Assembly (NCBI GenBank): GCA_002989075.1
Contig: PSQN01000016.1
Location: forward strand, 2,868,336 to 2,932,335
Origin: Arthonia radiata
Lineage: Eukaryota; Ascomycota; Arthoniomycetes; Arthoniales; Arthoniaceae
Length of the DNA: 64,000 nucleotides
Direction: 5' to 3'
Shown here: one piece after another, positions 46,993-59,307 of the stretch
How the letters are laid out: the number at the start of each line of letters is the position of its first letter
Numbering within the stretch: the stretch's first letter is position 1
Notes under the pieces: model-generated
What the model was told of the DNA's origin: nothing
Databases searched by the model: none
Seen by the model: the letters and a program-made list of their open reading frames with translations, nothing else
Position numbers and translations under genes: made by a program

Positions 46993-48033
46993 TCACTCCA
47001 CAAGATTCATCGCAAGGCCCGCCCTCACTGACAGTTCCCGACCGGCTCCTTTCAGCCCGTTCTCACCACCCAACGACTGCAGCCTCTCCCTCCAGAAGTC
47101 CCATCGCTCGGTCCCGTAACCGAGCTCGCCCGTCCACATGCTCCCCTTGCAAGCCCAAAGCGGGCTGGTGGCCGCTTGTTCGCGTCCAAGTCTGTAACCA
47201 TGTCAGGTAGGACCATGTATACTCAGCATGATGTTAACTTACCGCACTACGCACGCATTGCGTACACGCCTTGTGGCAAAGAGGAAATACTGCGCCGCAC
47301 ACGTCACCTCCGCGCCCGAGCTTTCATCCTCGAGCGCTGACACAATTATAAAGAGGGCGTCATCAAGACCTTCAATGCGCTCACTGGGTTCTTCTACGTG
47401 ACCGGCAATATTGAGTAGGCGTGCCATGAAGCCGTTCAGGTTCACTGTCTCAGCTGCATCGACTTGTTTATACTGAAGGTTTGCCCACCTCGACTGGGAC
47501 AAGTCACCCAGCTGCCGAGTACAGGTGCTGCGGAAAGCGGCTGCCTTCTCGTCCGGCGTATACGAAATGGCGACGACGAGTTCAGCGAGGGCTTGCGAGA
47601 AGAAGGGGTGGTCGATTGCTAGTGCGAATATCTGCAGAACGACGTCGAGGCGTGCTTCTAGTTTTGGGACATTAATTCCGGTAATTTGTGAATTGCACAG
47701 TAGTCTCACGCCAATTGCGCCGAAGAGCTTGCCCGCTAGACCGCTGCTTGGCACTTCGTGAAAGACAATATGGACAACGTGGAGGATAAATCTACCTTTC
47801 GCATCTTGGGCCGCAGCAATGTACGCGAGCAGGTCATGCGCAGCGACGGCAACGCTAGACGCTCCCATGAGGTAGTCGCAAAAGCTGCGAGTACGAAACG
47901 TCAGTGTGATGGTTCAGAGCGATTGTCGGACTAGGTCTACATACGTGTGCACGTCGGGAGTATCATAAGTACCACGAATAGCCGTGCGGAGGGTTTCGTT
48001 GAGAGAGGTGTTAGAAATACTCATGCTTGACAT
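46993..48033 (-). CDS. DUF3632-like fungal protein
   Basis: Exons 48033-47945, 47884-47243 and 47191-46993 give 309 aa. The most likely family is the fungal DUF3632 group of unknown function, judged from the general layout: an all-helical body and a C-terminal LWACKGSMWTGELGYGTERWDFWRERL segment, where such proteins end in a W-x-F-W-x-x-x-x motif. The introns 47944-47885 (GTATGT, CACTGAC, GCAG) and 47242-47192 (GTAAGT, ACAG) restore frame at both joins. The exon-3 segment would be missed if the middle frame were taken alone, as it meets a stop just past the donor. I infer no function. Confidence 0.7.
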
Positions 48034-50063
48034 GAAGCGGAAAGTCAGATCGCCAGCATCTATGGGCTCGACTTTGATTATTGTCGCAAGCCGAGTGTAA
48101 TGTAATCAAAATGAAGAGGTTCAGTAAGGCCGCGACGAAGGTACAAGAGTGATACGCAGCTTGGATGCAGATGGAGAAGATGGGTTAAGCGAGATACTGC
48201 GTGAGGTAAGCCTGCAGGCGAAAAGGCAGCTTTTTGAAACAGGCGGCGAAGACCGGATTCTCTGCCTTTTGCGGTGGCGCTTAATTTTCCGGTATGTCAA
48301 CGCCGGGATTGTCAAGCAATGTTGTGAGGACTCCTGAGCCATGCTGATGCGGCTTGTCTTTAGCATGAAGCCAGAACGGCACGTCAGACTGCGTGAAACA
48401 CCATAATACATATTCAGCGAAGTCTTGGCAGCCGTACGACATCAATGAGGATCAAGCATTAGCCGCACATGTTCCCCCCAGTATACACCTCATATTTTCT
48501 CCCGTCGAGAATTGTCGCTGATGCCGTGGTGGAGAGCGCGTTTGAAAATGATCTTGTAGTAAGGCTCGAGTCATGGAACGATTACGTGCTGTGCGTGGCG
48601 TTCTCGTTGCCTCACCAGTCCTGGCCAAGCAATGGCCAGTTTGGCCGCCTTTCCGGCAGATGCATTGCAAGTCTGGCTGCGCATGCAGCGGAGGCGAGCG
48701 ATCTGACGTTGTGCAGGATGATGATTGATCTTGACGGTATGCATACGCTTTCTTACCTGTAGATGCATAGCAAAGAGGTTACGAATACCACGCTGATGCA
48801 TCTGCTTTTTTTGGGTACCTGCGCGCGCGCCAGCTGAGCCGCATCATTGATATTCATATATAGCGCCAGTACGCAATAGCATTGTTCCACGTACTGGAGG
48901 TCATCAAGCCTTCATTGCCACGTGAGGTGTAACCTGAAGTCAAGACGGGCGAGTCTCCGCATCTATAGGAGTAGAGGCGATAGAGCTGCATTCTCATGCC
49001 TATTACAGCTTGATCAGCTAAAGTTTGTTGGGGTTTATTAGACTTTTGAACGGTAAGAAGGTGACTGGCAGAGGAGGACCGCTCCGATCCCATAAGCACG
49101 CTAATACAGAACGGGTCATTGGGGTCTTGGCGGACATTGAATCGGGCTGTTCTATTGCAATTCAACACAAGTCTTTACAATTACACGGCAGTCATCGCGA
49201 TCCGCCTCACGATGAAGATAGCGGAGGGACTTGAAGCGAACAGCCGCGCGTCGCCGAAGAACGTCACATGGACCGTTGCCTGCAAAGCTATAATAGATCC
49301 TTTAAGACGCCGCCCCTCATCTATTATATCCATCGATGCGACTTGTATGGTCAGTCTCGGACATTCTTGTGTCACGAGCAAACGGGAACTGACCGCATTG
49401 ATGGAACTGAGGTCAGTAACGACGTCCCTGCAGCAAGTCAAAAAGGCGGAGTATTTGGTAAGCTTCGCCAGCGGCAACTCTCACCTCGTAAGCAGCCCTA
49501 TTACCGTAAGCAGCATTGTTCGAAGCGGCCGTTGCATATGGATACTTGGATTCAGGTGATCAGTAAAATATACCCGGCAAGATATACTCTTAATAGAGAT
49601 ATAGTGAGGGAGTCCACGAGACTTCTCGCTCACGTATTGCGTTGCCAACAATGTGTACCCAGTCCCACGATGCGTTCAGCTCTGATGACATCTAAGGCCA
49701 CGGAGCATAGCGCGCACTCTCGGTGGTCTTCGCAACACGCATTGTTGATGTAACTATAGCAGCGTTGATGACTCGACGATATGAATCGACCTCCCGATGG
49801 ACAGCGCCTCGGAGACCTAAGTGGATGAACGTGCAGCTTCCTCCATCCCAAGAGCGGACGGACATGATCAAACTGCTCTGCTTGACCTGCATTCTTATGC
49901 AGGACCCTCATACCGACGAGCCTCCCACCAAAGACATCCTGATACTGTCTAATATAAAAGGCTTGCATCTTCTATTGACATTGCAGAGTCTATCAGCCTC
50001 TTTCATTCACCAGCTCAACTCCTATTACCACTCTTCTACGGACTGCAGCTTCAAACCGCCAAT
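48034..50063. other. gene-poor interval upstream of the secreted repeat gene
   Basis: About 2 kb between divergent genes, moderately AT-rich. The frame at 48469-48762 is open, but it has no family signature. No transposon parts are recognisable. Confidence 0.5.
49953..49959 (+). promoter_or_regulatory. TATA box of the secreted repeat gene
   Basis: TATAAAA, 105 bp upstream of the ATG at 50064. A good TATA is uncommon among the housekeeping genes here and suggests strong or regulated expression. Confidence 0.5.
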
Positions 50064-50477
50064 ATGCTTGTTACACGCACTACTTTTCTCCTCTTGACGG
50101 CTCTCGGGGTCGCAGCTCTACCCTCCGCGACAGGTAAATAACCTTGCCCCTTCTTCCCACGGGATTTCTCTTCAGCTCTCACCTGACAAGTGCTGACAAT
50201 GAATGCAGAGGAACGCTCAGCTGCCGCCGTTCCCGAGATTGAGTCTCCTGAAGTGGCTTGTCACAAGGTCAACGGCGTGATCATCTGTCCAGGCGCCGAG
50301 AAAGACAAGCGCGGAGTGGCGTCGCCGGATGTCGCATGCCACAAATACAATGGTGTGATTATCTGCCCCGGCAATACCTTGGAGAAGCGCATTGCAGAGG
50401 CGGGTTTGCTGCAAAGAAACGGCCCGGTCGCCGAGGTTGCGTGTCACAAATTCGTTGTTTGTGACGGCGCTGCATAA
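50064..50477 (+). CDS. secreted Kex2-type repeat precursor with Cys-loop peptides
   Basis: Exons 50064-50133 and 50209-50477 give 112 aa. A signal peptide is clear (VTRTTFLLLTALGVAALPSA). The mature part has two near-identical units, VACHKVNGVIICPG and VACHKYNGVIICPG, each followed within 6 residues by a Lys-Arg site (EKDKR, NTLEKR), and a third short unit VACHKFVVCDGAA at the end. The intervening segment IAEAGLLQR also ends in a basic residue. Each unit has two cysteines, able to close a small loop. The layout fits fungal Kex2-processed repeat proteins, the precursors of pheromones and of ribosomally made cyclic peptides. No UstYa-type or other tailoring gene is nearby. An alpha-type pheromone is possible but the core lacks the usual Trp-Cys...Pro-Gly-Gln pattern. 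The 75-nt intron has GTAAAT, GCTGAC and GCAG. Confidence 0.82.
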
Positions 50478-51318
50478 GACAACAGCCGCGAAGCGATAAG
50501 AGGTGCGGTTGTGTAGCTCAAAAGACATGACAATCAGGCTTCGGGCCCAGCTACCGGTGCTATCAGAAGGAGGCCTCACCCAATTAGTCACCTTTAACAA
50601 AGACTCCAGCATTGCTTGCAGCACCTGCTAAATAATATCATGTCTTGTGCCCCTTTCCGAGTTTTCTCTATCATCCAGATGTAACGACTGACTGCCCGCT
50701 TCTTTTGTCCTCTGTCTCTTCAGCGTGCCCACTGGACGACCCTGTACTCGATCGTCACGGCGAATTGCGCACCTCGACGGTGACCTATGCGACTTTCTAC
50801 AACATATCTTGAAGCCACGCCTTGAATACATACAGGTCTATAGTGGTCGATTCTGTTGAGCCCCGGCCCTAGCAAGTTGCGATAGTTTATTCCTCATCAA
50901 CGTGTTCTGGTGGTACACGTCACACGCCTCAAAGGTGAGTAGCCTGTATGACTGCGGCGCTAATGAAGACTGACAAAGTCCCTGTGGTGGGTGTTGTGCT
51001 CCTGATGTTTCACTTCAGCGCTTCTATCCTCACAAGCGCGCCTTCAGACTTCAGCTTCTGCCGTCACCGGAGTCACTTGCTAGCTCTGTAAAGCAAGCGA
51101 TCCTTGCGGAAAGTTTTACTATCTTATATAATATGATACCGGTCGTTTGGTTATGCAGTCTATAAAATTGCCTGATATAGCATAGCGTTATAGCATTTGA
51201 ACCTTGCAATAATAATCTCATTTCACTATTCTAGCTCACAGACAAATCACAAACACCACCCGTGCCCCCTCCATCTTGCGCACCGGAACGCCCCGTAGCT
51301 ACAGCATCGCTCACAACC
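50478..51318. other. intergenic, promoter of the NOSIP-type gene
   Basis: About 840 bp, no gene supported. TATAAAA at 51161-51167 is 158 bp upstream of the ATG at 51319. Confidence 0.55.
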
Positions 51319-52563
51319 ATGCCCTCCTCCCACAGCAAACGCAACACCTCCCGCGCCGACTTCACCTCCTTCGAACGCTCCCTCCTCCGCGCATCCTGGG
51401 GTTCTCAATCCAAAATCCTCTCGCGCGACTCCTTCCTCCCATTCGGCTCTTGCAGTATCTGCCTACATCCAGCCGTCGACCCCGTCGCTTGTAACGGTAC
51501 CTCTACCAATCCATCCACATCTTCCACATCACGGAACACGACATCACGAGCAGGCCACCCCGCAAAAAAGCGCAAACTCTACACCGAAACCCAATGCCAC
51601 ATCTTCTGCCGCGAGTGCGCCTACACATCACTCCTCGCGCAAAAGAAGGAGATCGAGCGCTTCGAACGCGACCAAGCGGCGCTGCTGAGCGAGAAGCGGG
51701 ATGTCGATGCGCTCGAAGAAGAAGAGGCGAAGGCGCGCGCGTTAGAGGATTTCGAGCGGGCGCAGACGGGCGCGGATGTGAGGCATGCGGATCGGAGGCG
51801 GTATGATTGGTCGAGTGGGAAGATCGCTGGACGTGAGGGCGTTGACAGTGTCGATGCAAGCAATGAGAAAGAGGTGAAGATGCTCACAGATAGCGGGACG
51901 AAGAGAAAGAGGGAGACGGAGACGGATGACGCGATGAATCAGGCGGCGAAGGACGACCAAAAACGCGCACGGCAGGAGCTGGACGCGGAGAAAGAGGCTA
52001 GTAAAGGCGAGCTGAAGGCTTTCTGGATGCCGAGTCAAGCGCCTGAGCAGTCGAAACTTGATGCGCAGCAGGAGGTGCCTAACAAGTTGCAGCCGGTGTG
52101 TCCGGGCTCGGGGGCAGATGAGACCCATGCGTTGAGTAGGAAGACATTGGTGGAGGTGAAGTTCACAGAGGAGAAACAAGCGAGTGGTGGTCAGTCAAAT
52201 GGCGCGGCTGTGTCCCGAGACGGAAAATCTCGGATATGTCCGGCGTGCAGCAAGCCGCTGTCGAATTCAACCAAGGGCGTGTTGGCGAAGCCGTGCGGTC
52301 ACGTGGTGTGTGCGCCGTGCGTTGACAGATTCGTCGTCAATGCAGCAGAGGGAGGAGACGATGTGATTGACGAGGCGACGAAGACGCTGAGGTGTTACGT
52401 CTGCAGCGCGGATGTCACAGCAAAGTCACGAAAGAGCAAGCCCGACAAGAAAGAAAAGGAGAAAATCCGGCCAGGGCTAGTCGAGATCAGCAGTGAAGGT
52501 ACTGGATTCGCGGGTGGCGGTAAGAACCAAGTGAAGAGGCAGGGCGTCGCATTTCAATGCTGA
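51319..52563 (+). CDS. NOSIP-type RING/U-box protein
   Basis: A single exon, 414 aa from the ATG at 51319; the frame is open upstream but with no ATG. The N-terminal zf-NOSIP segment ([19 protein letters not shown], then [23 protein letters not shown]) matches NOSIP, with CxxC pairs and the late [24 protein letters not shown] helix. A charged coiled-coil follows, then a C-terminal RING-like fold ([32 protein letters not shown]). NOSIP homologues are nuclear E3 ubiquitin ligases found in late spliceosomes. A long loop between the two zinc parts is species-specific, Ser/Thr- and Lys/Glu-rich. Confidence 0.88.
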   Translation: MPSSHSKRNTSRADFTSFERSLLRASWGSQSKILSRDSFLPFGSCSICLHPAVDPVACNGTSTNPSTSSTSRNTTSRAGHPAKKRKLYTETQCHIFCRECAYTSLLAQKKEIERFERDQAALLSEKRDVDALEEEEAKARALEDFERAQTGADVRHADRRRYDWSSGKIAGREGVDSVDASNEKEVKMLTDSGTKRKRETETDDAMNQAAKDDQKRARQELDAEKEASKGELKAFWMPSQAPEQSKLDAQQEVPNKLQPVCPGSGADETHALSRKTLVEVKFTEEKQASGGQSNGAAVSRDGKSRICPACSKPLSNSTKGVLAKPCGHVVCAPCVDRFVVNAAEGGDDVIDEATKTLRCYVCSADVTAKSRKSKPDKKEKEKIRPGLVEISSEGTGFAGGGKNQVKRQGVAFQC

Positions 52564-52765
52564 TCTATGTCGGCGTGTCTGCGACGACGTCGATGGCTAC
52601 AATGGCCAGTAGTGCTCCTCCTCTTACATTTTCCAAACTCCAGCAATGCCTCGTGAGTGTTTTGGAAAAGTCAAGGTACCTACGCTTTGCAACGCCATTC
52701 AAAATGCCCGTGGTCTCGTAAATCATCGCTTTGATGCTCCGCCAATGTGGTGATCAAGCACGTCA

Positions 52766-55700
52766 TCAGTATATACCTTGCGTGCGGTACTGGAAGGTGT
52801 CGTATAGACGGGTATAGTAGCTTCCTAAGCTTTTTGCAATCATGTCTTCAACATATGTTTCCGCCTCTTCTTTCGTCAGGTGCAACATCAATCGCGAACG
52901 CAGACTGCCGACGGTGGCTACTGACCCGGACTGGAAACAGGCCATCTTGCTCTCTTTGCTCATTAGATCGACAACCATGATGATGCTCTCCGCCGATTTC
53001 CGCAGAGCTTGGAAAGCCTGCTTGCACAGCAGCTTGTAGTCCTCGAAAGCCTGGGAACCAACGCCCCCGAGCACATCCACATAATCTTGCGTCAGCTTGA
53101 ATGGCGCAGCTTCAAAGCCAACAGAACCTGGCGAATTTGAGAGCATGAAACCGAAGTCGATGTGGACAATGTGTCCTTGGTTGTCGATGAGGATGTTGCC
53201 GTTGTGTCGATCTTTAAGCTGCAGAATGTATGAGAGCATGCTGTACCCAGCCAGTGACCGCTTGAAGGCGTCTTGTCCGGCTTTGTATGACCCGCTGTCC
53301 GCCTCTCCGAACGACTTTGCAAAATGGTCGACAAGCGTTGCGAAGCGCTTCTTCGGATTGGTGCCACCAGCGATGCTTGCGAGAGTAAGGCTACGCTTGA
53401 GCGAGTGCACGGAAACACCATTTGTGATTGTCTCGATGAGACCTGACGACTCACCGGTCACCAGGATACGCATCTGCTTGACCCAAACCGGTATCTTTGC
53501 ATCTTCCCAGATCTTGGCGCAGAGTCGAATGAGCTGACAAGCGAAAAGTTCCTGCCGCAAGTCCGAGCCCGTCTTTACAATGACGCTGAGTAGATCCCAG
53601 TTCTTCATCCAGCCGTATGGCGAGGTCTTTCGTATTCGTGCTTTCTTGTTGCTCCACTCTTCGCCAAAAGTCGCGGCGCTGGGATCGTCGCGGTCTCCCT
53701 TTCGTTGTACACCACCAGTGATCTGATCGTTCTCCATACGCGCAGCACCCGCTGCAGTGTTCGCGCCACCTTCGACGCTATTCTCTGGACTGTCTGTGAG
53801 ATCGCCATTGCCATTTGCAAGAGTCGTTGGGCTCGAAGCAATGATGCTGTCGAACGTTGGACCACCGGGCGCGGCATCGTCATTACTAAAGTTCTTGTCC
53901 TCAAGGTTTTGCATGCTGGCAATGATCTTTGCTCGAATGTTCTCAACTTCTTGCTTCGGACGCTTACCACTACTTTGTTCAAGCTGAGCAAGCATCTGCC
54001 CTGCTGTGCGAATGTGATTAGCAAGCGCCGAAACGTCACCTGGCTCACCGAGTTGGGTGTTTGACTTTGACATTGGTGTTAGCTTCCTCAATCCAGGGCT
54101 ACTCGTTCCGCTGATGGGCGAGTCTGCGCCCGCAGTCGCGGACAGAGCCGAGATCGACGTCGTACTTAATCCGCTGGACAACCTCGGTGGTGGCGTTTTG
54201 CTTTTCAAACGGGATGGTAGACCGTTTGCCTTGCCGTCCAAGGTTGGTCCATTGTTTATCTCCAGGTCTTTCAGTAGATCTGGACTGCTGAGATCGCCTG
54301 TCGAGGGTTCGAACATGCTGTCAGCTGGGTCAGCTGGAATTGATAGTTCCACTGATTCTCTTGCTGCCGCAGTGCTGTCGAATAGACGCCGCTTGTTGCC
54401 AGTCTCGCTGTCAAGCATGATTTGGGACAACAAGCGCTGATTCCCCGGTGATTCCGGGTTGAAGTCGAAATCGTCACGTAATACTTCCAGCATGAGAAGA
54501 TAGGGTACCCTCTCAGCGCTGTTAAGGCTGGTGGCTTCTGCTGGGTTGAGGCGCACCACGCGGTGGTGCTTACTTCGGCTGGGAATGCCGTCTTCCAACA
54601 TTGCTGGCATCAGTAAGGGCACGTCTACTTCGGCGGGTAAGTCGCGAGCGATAAGAGCCAGTTCAGCACGTAGCGCGCTCAATCGAGCGGGCTTGGGTAA
54701 TGCGACCAGACGATTCGAGATATTCTCTAAGGCGCTAAGAAATTGCGTCTCGCACTTGAAGTAATGGGACCGGAGCATGTGCACCTTTTGCGCTTCAGTA
54801 GCGCCGATTGATGGGCCAGAGGGGCCGTGGTAGGAATGACGCCGGAGGTCCTCAATCGCTGGGCGAGGACTTGATAACGCGATATCCGCATCCCTCGAGC
54901 TGGAAAGATCGACGGCTGATTGTGCTGGGACCCTGGAAGAGCTTGGTCGCGAGACTGTCAGAGACGCTTGACGAGAGCCAGGAGCAGACTGTGTTGCTGC
55001 TCTGACAGCACTTGAAGTCGTTTTGAGAGGGGGCCGAACCTTGCCGTTTGCCACGTCAGGTGCGGCGGAGGCGTCTTGAGCTATCAGAATAGTACCACCC
55101 GAGTCTATGCGCTTTCGCGAAGCTTTCGCGCGTCGTGATTTTGAATTGGTCCCGGCTACCGTGTGACTTCGCGAAATCTTTTGAATTGGGGGCGCCTCTG
55201 ATATCGTATCTTCCAGTGGCTGTGGTTTTCGAGCTTGAGCAATTGCAAGAGGCCCAAGAGCTCTTGGAAAGAAAGGTGCGGCGACACTTGCAAGTACTAT
55301 GCTGGCCAGGACGGTCGTTGGCAGGACATTCTCGTGTATCTTTTCCGGCTGTATTGACTCGTAGGAACCGAACACAATGCTTTGTACTTTATTGAATATG
55401 CGTCTACATGTCTTGAACGACTCCGACTGAGGGTTGTTTGACAGGTCATGCAGGTGGGTCTGAAACTGCCAGAACGTCTGCAGGACTTGTCAGCAAGAAT
55501 TCGCGACTTGAGTGCCGGAGAACACTTGCCAGTAATGCGCCGCTCACAGACTCCTGACACAAGTCTAAGATGAATTCCTCGAGTGCCATGGACTCGTTGT
55601 CATTGCTGACAAGGAGGTGGCATAGCTGAGGGAGGAAGAACTCGATCTCTTCGTACGGAAACTCTCGAAGCTTAGAGCAGAGGACATATTGAATGCCGAC

Positions 55701-55796
55701 ATGATTCGCATAGCGAGACAAGTAGGCGACAGCGAGACTTGGGTCGCGGTTGAAGTGGTCGGACTCGATAAAGCGTTCTAGCAGATTCCAACTCAT
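52766..55796 (-). CDS. PIK1: phosphatidylinositol 4-kinase Pik1 (type III beta)
   Basis: Exons 55796-55530 and 55477-52766 give 992 aa, right for Pik1. The kinase makes PI4P at the Golgi and nucleus. Exon 1 encodes the lipid kinase unique (LKU) domain (MSWNLLERFIESDHFNRDPSLAVAYLSRYANHVGIQYVL). The middle is a long disordered linker with a Frq1/NCS1-type binding helix region (FGSYESIQPEKIHENVLPTTVLASIVLASV is compatible). The C-terminal kinase domain has RILVTGESSGLIETITNGVS, the catalytic DRHNGNI and the metal-binding HIDFGFML. The intron 55529-55478 begins with GC, not GT (CTG|GCAAGT, then TTGCTGAC and GCAG); the join LLTFWQFQTHLHDL is correct for the family. Confidence 0.93.
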
Positions 55797-56370
55797 TGGG
55801 GCTTTATGGAAGGTTCATTGCGACTAAAGAGGGTGCGACTGGTTGCGGAGCTAGCCAGAGCTTGTCATTGGAGAGTGTCTTTTCTAGTGAATGTGATGTC
55901 AGCCAGCATACTCCACAACGAGCAATTGCGAAGCTTCAATCAGGTCTGTGGGTCTGCAAAGATTCTCTTTGCGCATTCGTGATGAGCTTCGCTCTGACTG
56001 AGACCGGGTCTTGGCAACGGACGGAAATACTATTATCCGGAGATACCCCTGAGTTGATGCCCCCTGGCGCTTCCGTCCCACCTTTGCCTTGTTTTCGTTT
56101 AGCAGATGCGCACTCGTCGAACGTTCTGAGCATTCGATCACTCATCGAAGCAGTACAGAGTGTTCCAATCTCGTCGTAGAGCTGATGATGGGTCGGCAAC
56201 CATCCTTTGCTTAAAACTGGTCCGAGCTAGCTGGCATTCTATCACCTGCCGTCGCTCTCGCTAATTGAAAAAGCCTCTAGCACCAGCTCCAAATCGTCAA
56301 TGATGACAGCTTCGATGCAGAAGATACTGATGGCTTCTATCTACACTCTATGATGCCCAGTGTAGGCCAG
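55797..56370. other. intergenic, promoter of PIK1
   Basis: About 570 bp. No gene is supported. Confidence 0.6.
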
Positions 56371-56903
56371 CTATTTCTGAAAGTCATAGATCAGCTTCAC
56401 CTTCTCCACCGCGCTCTCTTTCTTCGCCACGACCCGTCTGACGAACATTCTTTTTCCTTGTAACTCTTCAAATCCCCAGATCTATCCATCAGAGCATCAG
56501 TTCTGTCGTAGAACGTAATCATGATCGCAACTGTGGTGGTCAAACTCACCTGGTGCGCTGTCCACCCACTCCCAACCCCCTCCACGAAAGCCTCGACCTG
56601 CTCTTTCCCTTCGTCGAGCCAGGAACCAGACAGAAACTCAGCGTCTTCGACGTCTTTCGGCTCGATCCTTCTGGCTTTGGCCTTGACCTTGCCCATTACA
56701 GGATCCTTGGTCTCTCGAAACTCCCAGTCCGTGATCCACTCCTCCTTGACGGCAGGTATGTTGGCGGTCGTCGACTGATCGATGTTGTATTTGGTGTTCG
56801 AGCCCTCTGCGCTTTGTGTGACATCTAAGTATACGGGTGCATGGGCAATCGCCTTTCTCATTAGGGCGTTGAAGCCTTGCTGTAATGCCGTCAGCTCGCA
56901 CAT
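56371..56903 (-). CDS. small fungal protein of unknown function
   Basis: Exons 56903-56550 and 56481-56371 give 154 aa. Not recognised. It is a soluble, mixed alpha/beta-looking protein with several Trp residues (EEWITDWEF, GSGWTAHQIWGFEE) and a basic C-terminus (RRVVAKKESAVEKVKLIYDF). The intron 56549-56482 (GTGAGT, AACTGATG, ATAG, 68 nt) is needed: splicing gives HQIWGFEELQGKRMFVRRVV, a sensible beta-hairpin-like end, whereas reading on gives a short Arg-rich tail. No signal peptide. Confidence 0.6.
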
Positions 56904-57286
56904 AAGATTAGCGAAGTAGAGAGTATCATTTTCGTACTATCTGTAAAACACCGTCCACATCATTTGAAAGATCACGATTCTAGGTACTATATATGAGCTT
57001 CGAATTCGGTTGCAAGACGTGCGGCGTACCATTTTCCATTTTCCAGAGAGATCTCGAAGACTCTTTTCGTTCGGCGCGGCCATATTCAGCTAGTTTTTAT
57101 TATGTGTTTCTAAAGCGCAAAAGAAATGCAGGTAGATTGTCTGTTGTACGATGTCGAATCTCATTGAAAGTCATGACATAGCTTCAGTGAACTAGGGCCG
57201 CTAACTCCATATGGCAAGCTACTTAGCTGACGGCCGTGCTAGTCATTCAACACTCGAATATAGGAGCGGCCACGTTTGTGGAAGGC
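56904..57286. other. intergenic, promoter of the small fungal gene
   Basis: About 380 bp, AT-rich. No gene is supported. Confidence 0.6.
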
Positions 57287-58869
57287 TCACTCACACCTCC
57301 ACACGATCAGGCGCCTGTCAAAGCCGCCACTGACGACCCACTCTTCCCCGTTCACCATACCCGCCCACAAGCACCTTACTTTACTGCCCGCTTCATGTCC
57401 ATCTTTGAGAATGCTGACAACCTTGCCAGAGCATGCTTCGACCCCTCTGACTACGCCATCATCTGCATTGACCCATACGCCGCTGCCATCGGGCCGCCAG
57501 GCCAGAGCCGGTGTACTGTAAGAAGTCTGTGGCGCCAGTGTGCTCATTTGCAGCTGTATCGCGGCGTCTTCGCGCTCTTGTATTGCAAGCAACCGGCGCG
57601 CTTCAGAGGCTTGCGTAGGATTATGGATCGGCCCTGTTGTGGCGTCGAGCACTGTCGGTGCTGTTGCGCACAGCTCAAGGTCCGAAGCCGGCGGGTTAGG
57701 CGAAGGTAGCAGGAGCCGCGCAATGATTAGCTTCATGTATGGGACGTGAGATGTCGCTATAGCTATGAGGCTGGGATCAGAAGGATGCAAAGAAATTGCT
57801 GAAGGGGTGAAGGCTATCCAGGCGTTCGAGTGAGGAGCCAGGTTTTGCCGTCCAAGCAAAGGCAGACCGGGTAGAGCCTTGTCAGAGGTGACATTCGGGC
57901 TGGGATATGATGTGAGTACGCTTTCAGGGATGGAGTGATAATACAGAAATGTTGAGTCTCTCCTGCTCATTAAGAGTACCGGTTGCGCTAGTTCTGGATG
58001 CTCGATGAAGAGAAGTGACTCTGGATTCGTAGGAAGCGTGATCGACGCAAGCGGCTCGGAGAGAAGTATTGCGCGGCCATTGGTTGACACAGTTCGAACA
58101 CTTCGATTGTCGAATCGATAGAGCAAGACCTTGGCGTCCCAGCCCGCTGTTGCGAGCCAGAATCCTTCGTCGTCGGAGCGGTGGGCTAATGTGACGACGT
58201 ATTTCTGGTGATCTTTTCGCGTCCACAACTCTCGTGACTGCTTCAGATCAAACATGCTCACGTGGCCCGACATTGACGACGCGATCAGGAACCGCTTCTT
58301 CAGCACAATCCATGAGAGTATAGGCGAGCCGTGGCTGAGGATCTCAGACGCCCGTGGTGCGTACGGGTCGAATGCGTTCAGAAATGCCAGCGACTTATTT
58401 GCCGTGCTTGCAATCAATAGCTGCTCTTCCGCTTGGGGGTCGAGGTGGATACCGTCCACAGAAACATGTAGCACATTTGCGGGGTTGGGTACGGTCGCGA
58501 CCACGTGGGCAACAGACGGTGCTTCCACAGTTAGGTTATATCCAGCTTCATATCTGTGATCGGTTGGGCAGGGAGCATACCAGGTGCCGACCACCTTCGG
58601 CTGTCGTCGTTCACGTCAAACCTTTCAAAGTTTTGGCTGAGATCGAACGTCTTCTTCTCAGATAAAACTTGTTCGATCGTGATAGCATTCTTGAGTGAAG
58701 AGCCGGCATCAAGCGGGAGATTGGCTTCTCGGAGGAAAGCCTCCAGCGTCTGCACATACACATCTCAGCCTGTGCTCGATGACCTAGTATTGGGCGCGGA
58801 GACCTCTGGGTAATTATTAGACCTTAGGTATCGAGCCACAAGTGCGGCAGGCGAGTCTTCGGAAAACAT
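57287..58869 (-). CDS. LisH and WD40-repeat protein
   Basis: Exons 58869-58804, 58749-58581 and 58521-57287 give 489 aa. The N-terminus forms a LisH motif only after the first splice: LVARYLRSNNYPETLEAFLREANL. WD40-like repeats follow (LIASTANKSLAFLNAFD, VSMFDLKQSRELWTRK, LATAGWDAKVLLYRFD, ending WVVSGGFDRRLIVWR). LisH-WD40 proteins are usually scaffold or adaptor subunits of complexes; I cannot name the orthologue, and it is not Lis1/Pac1 by sequence. The first intron (58803-58750) has a weak donor GTCTCC; the second (58580-58522) has GTATGC and CCTAAC. Confidence 0.75.
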
Positions 58870-59307
58870 TTTCCTGAAGACTACAAGGTCATTCTTCTAT
58901 TGCTTTGTTTTTGGGTGTTATGCTCAAATCGACTGCAAGCAAGATGGTAGGGTACGGAAGGCCCTGCCGTAAATATCACACCATGGATTGTTAATCAAAT
59001 AAATATCGAGTTTTCACACGTGCGCAATGCTTGTTCCTGCATATAACGTCTTGTAAGCTGCACATACTTGCCCAACTCCCAGACCGAGCAGTCCAGATCG
59101 CTAATACGTCGAGTTGGCATTGTTGATAAGTTGCAAGGTCAAGTGGAGTGAACTGTCGAGTCTAGATTCTCAAACTTCGATATTATCGAGGATACGTCAC
59201 TCATCTCGTAGGTGAAGCTAACTTTGGCTTAACTCGACTCAATCGAGCGGACCCGATCAAACAAATTCGACCAACGGACAACAATTATTGACGTTTCACA
59301 TTAAAAA
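58870..59307. other. divergent promoter region
   Basis: About 440 bp between divergent genes, AT-rich. No gene is supported. Confidence 0.6.

Noticed and set aside
48469-48762. Possible small gene of 97 codons
   Set aside because: It begins with ATG and is open, but has no signal peptide, no recognisable family and no splice partner. Chance length is plausible.
51262-51318. Upstream extension of the NOSIP-type gene by 19 codons
   Set aside because: It would start on GTG; the family start [12 protein letters not shown] is at 51319.
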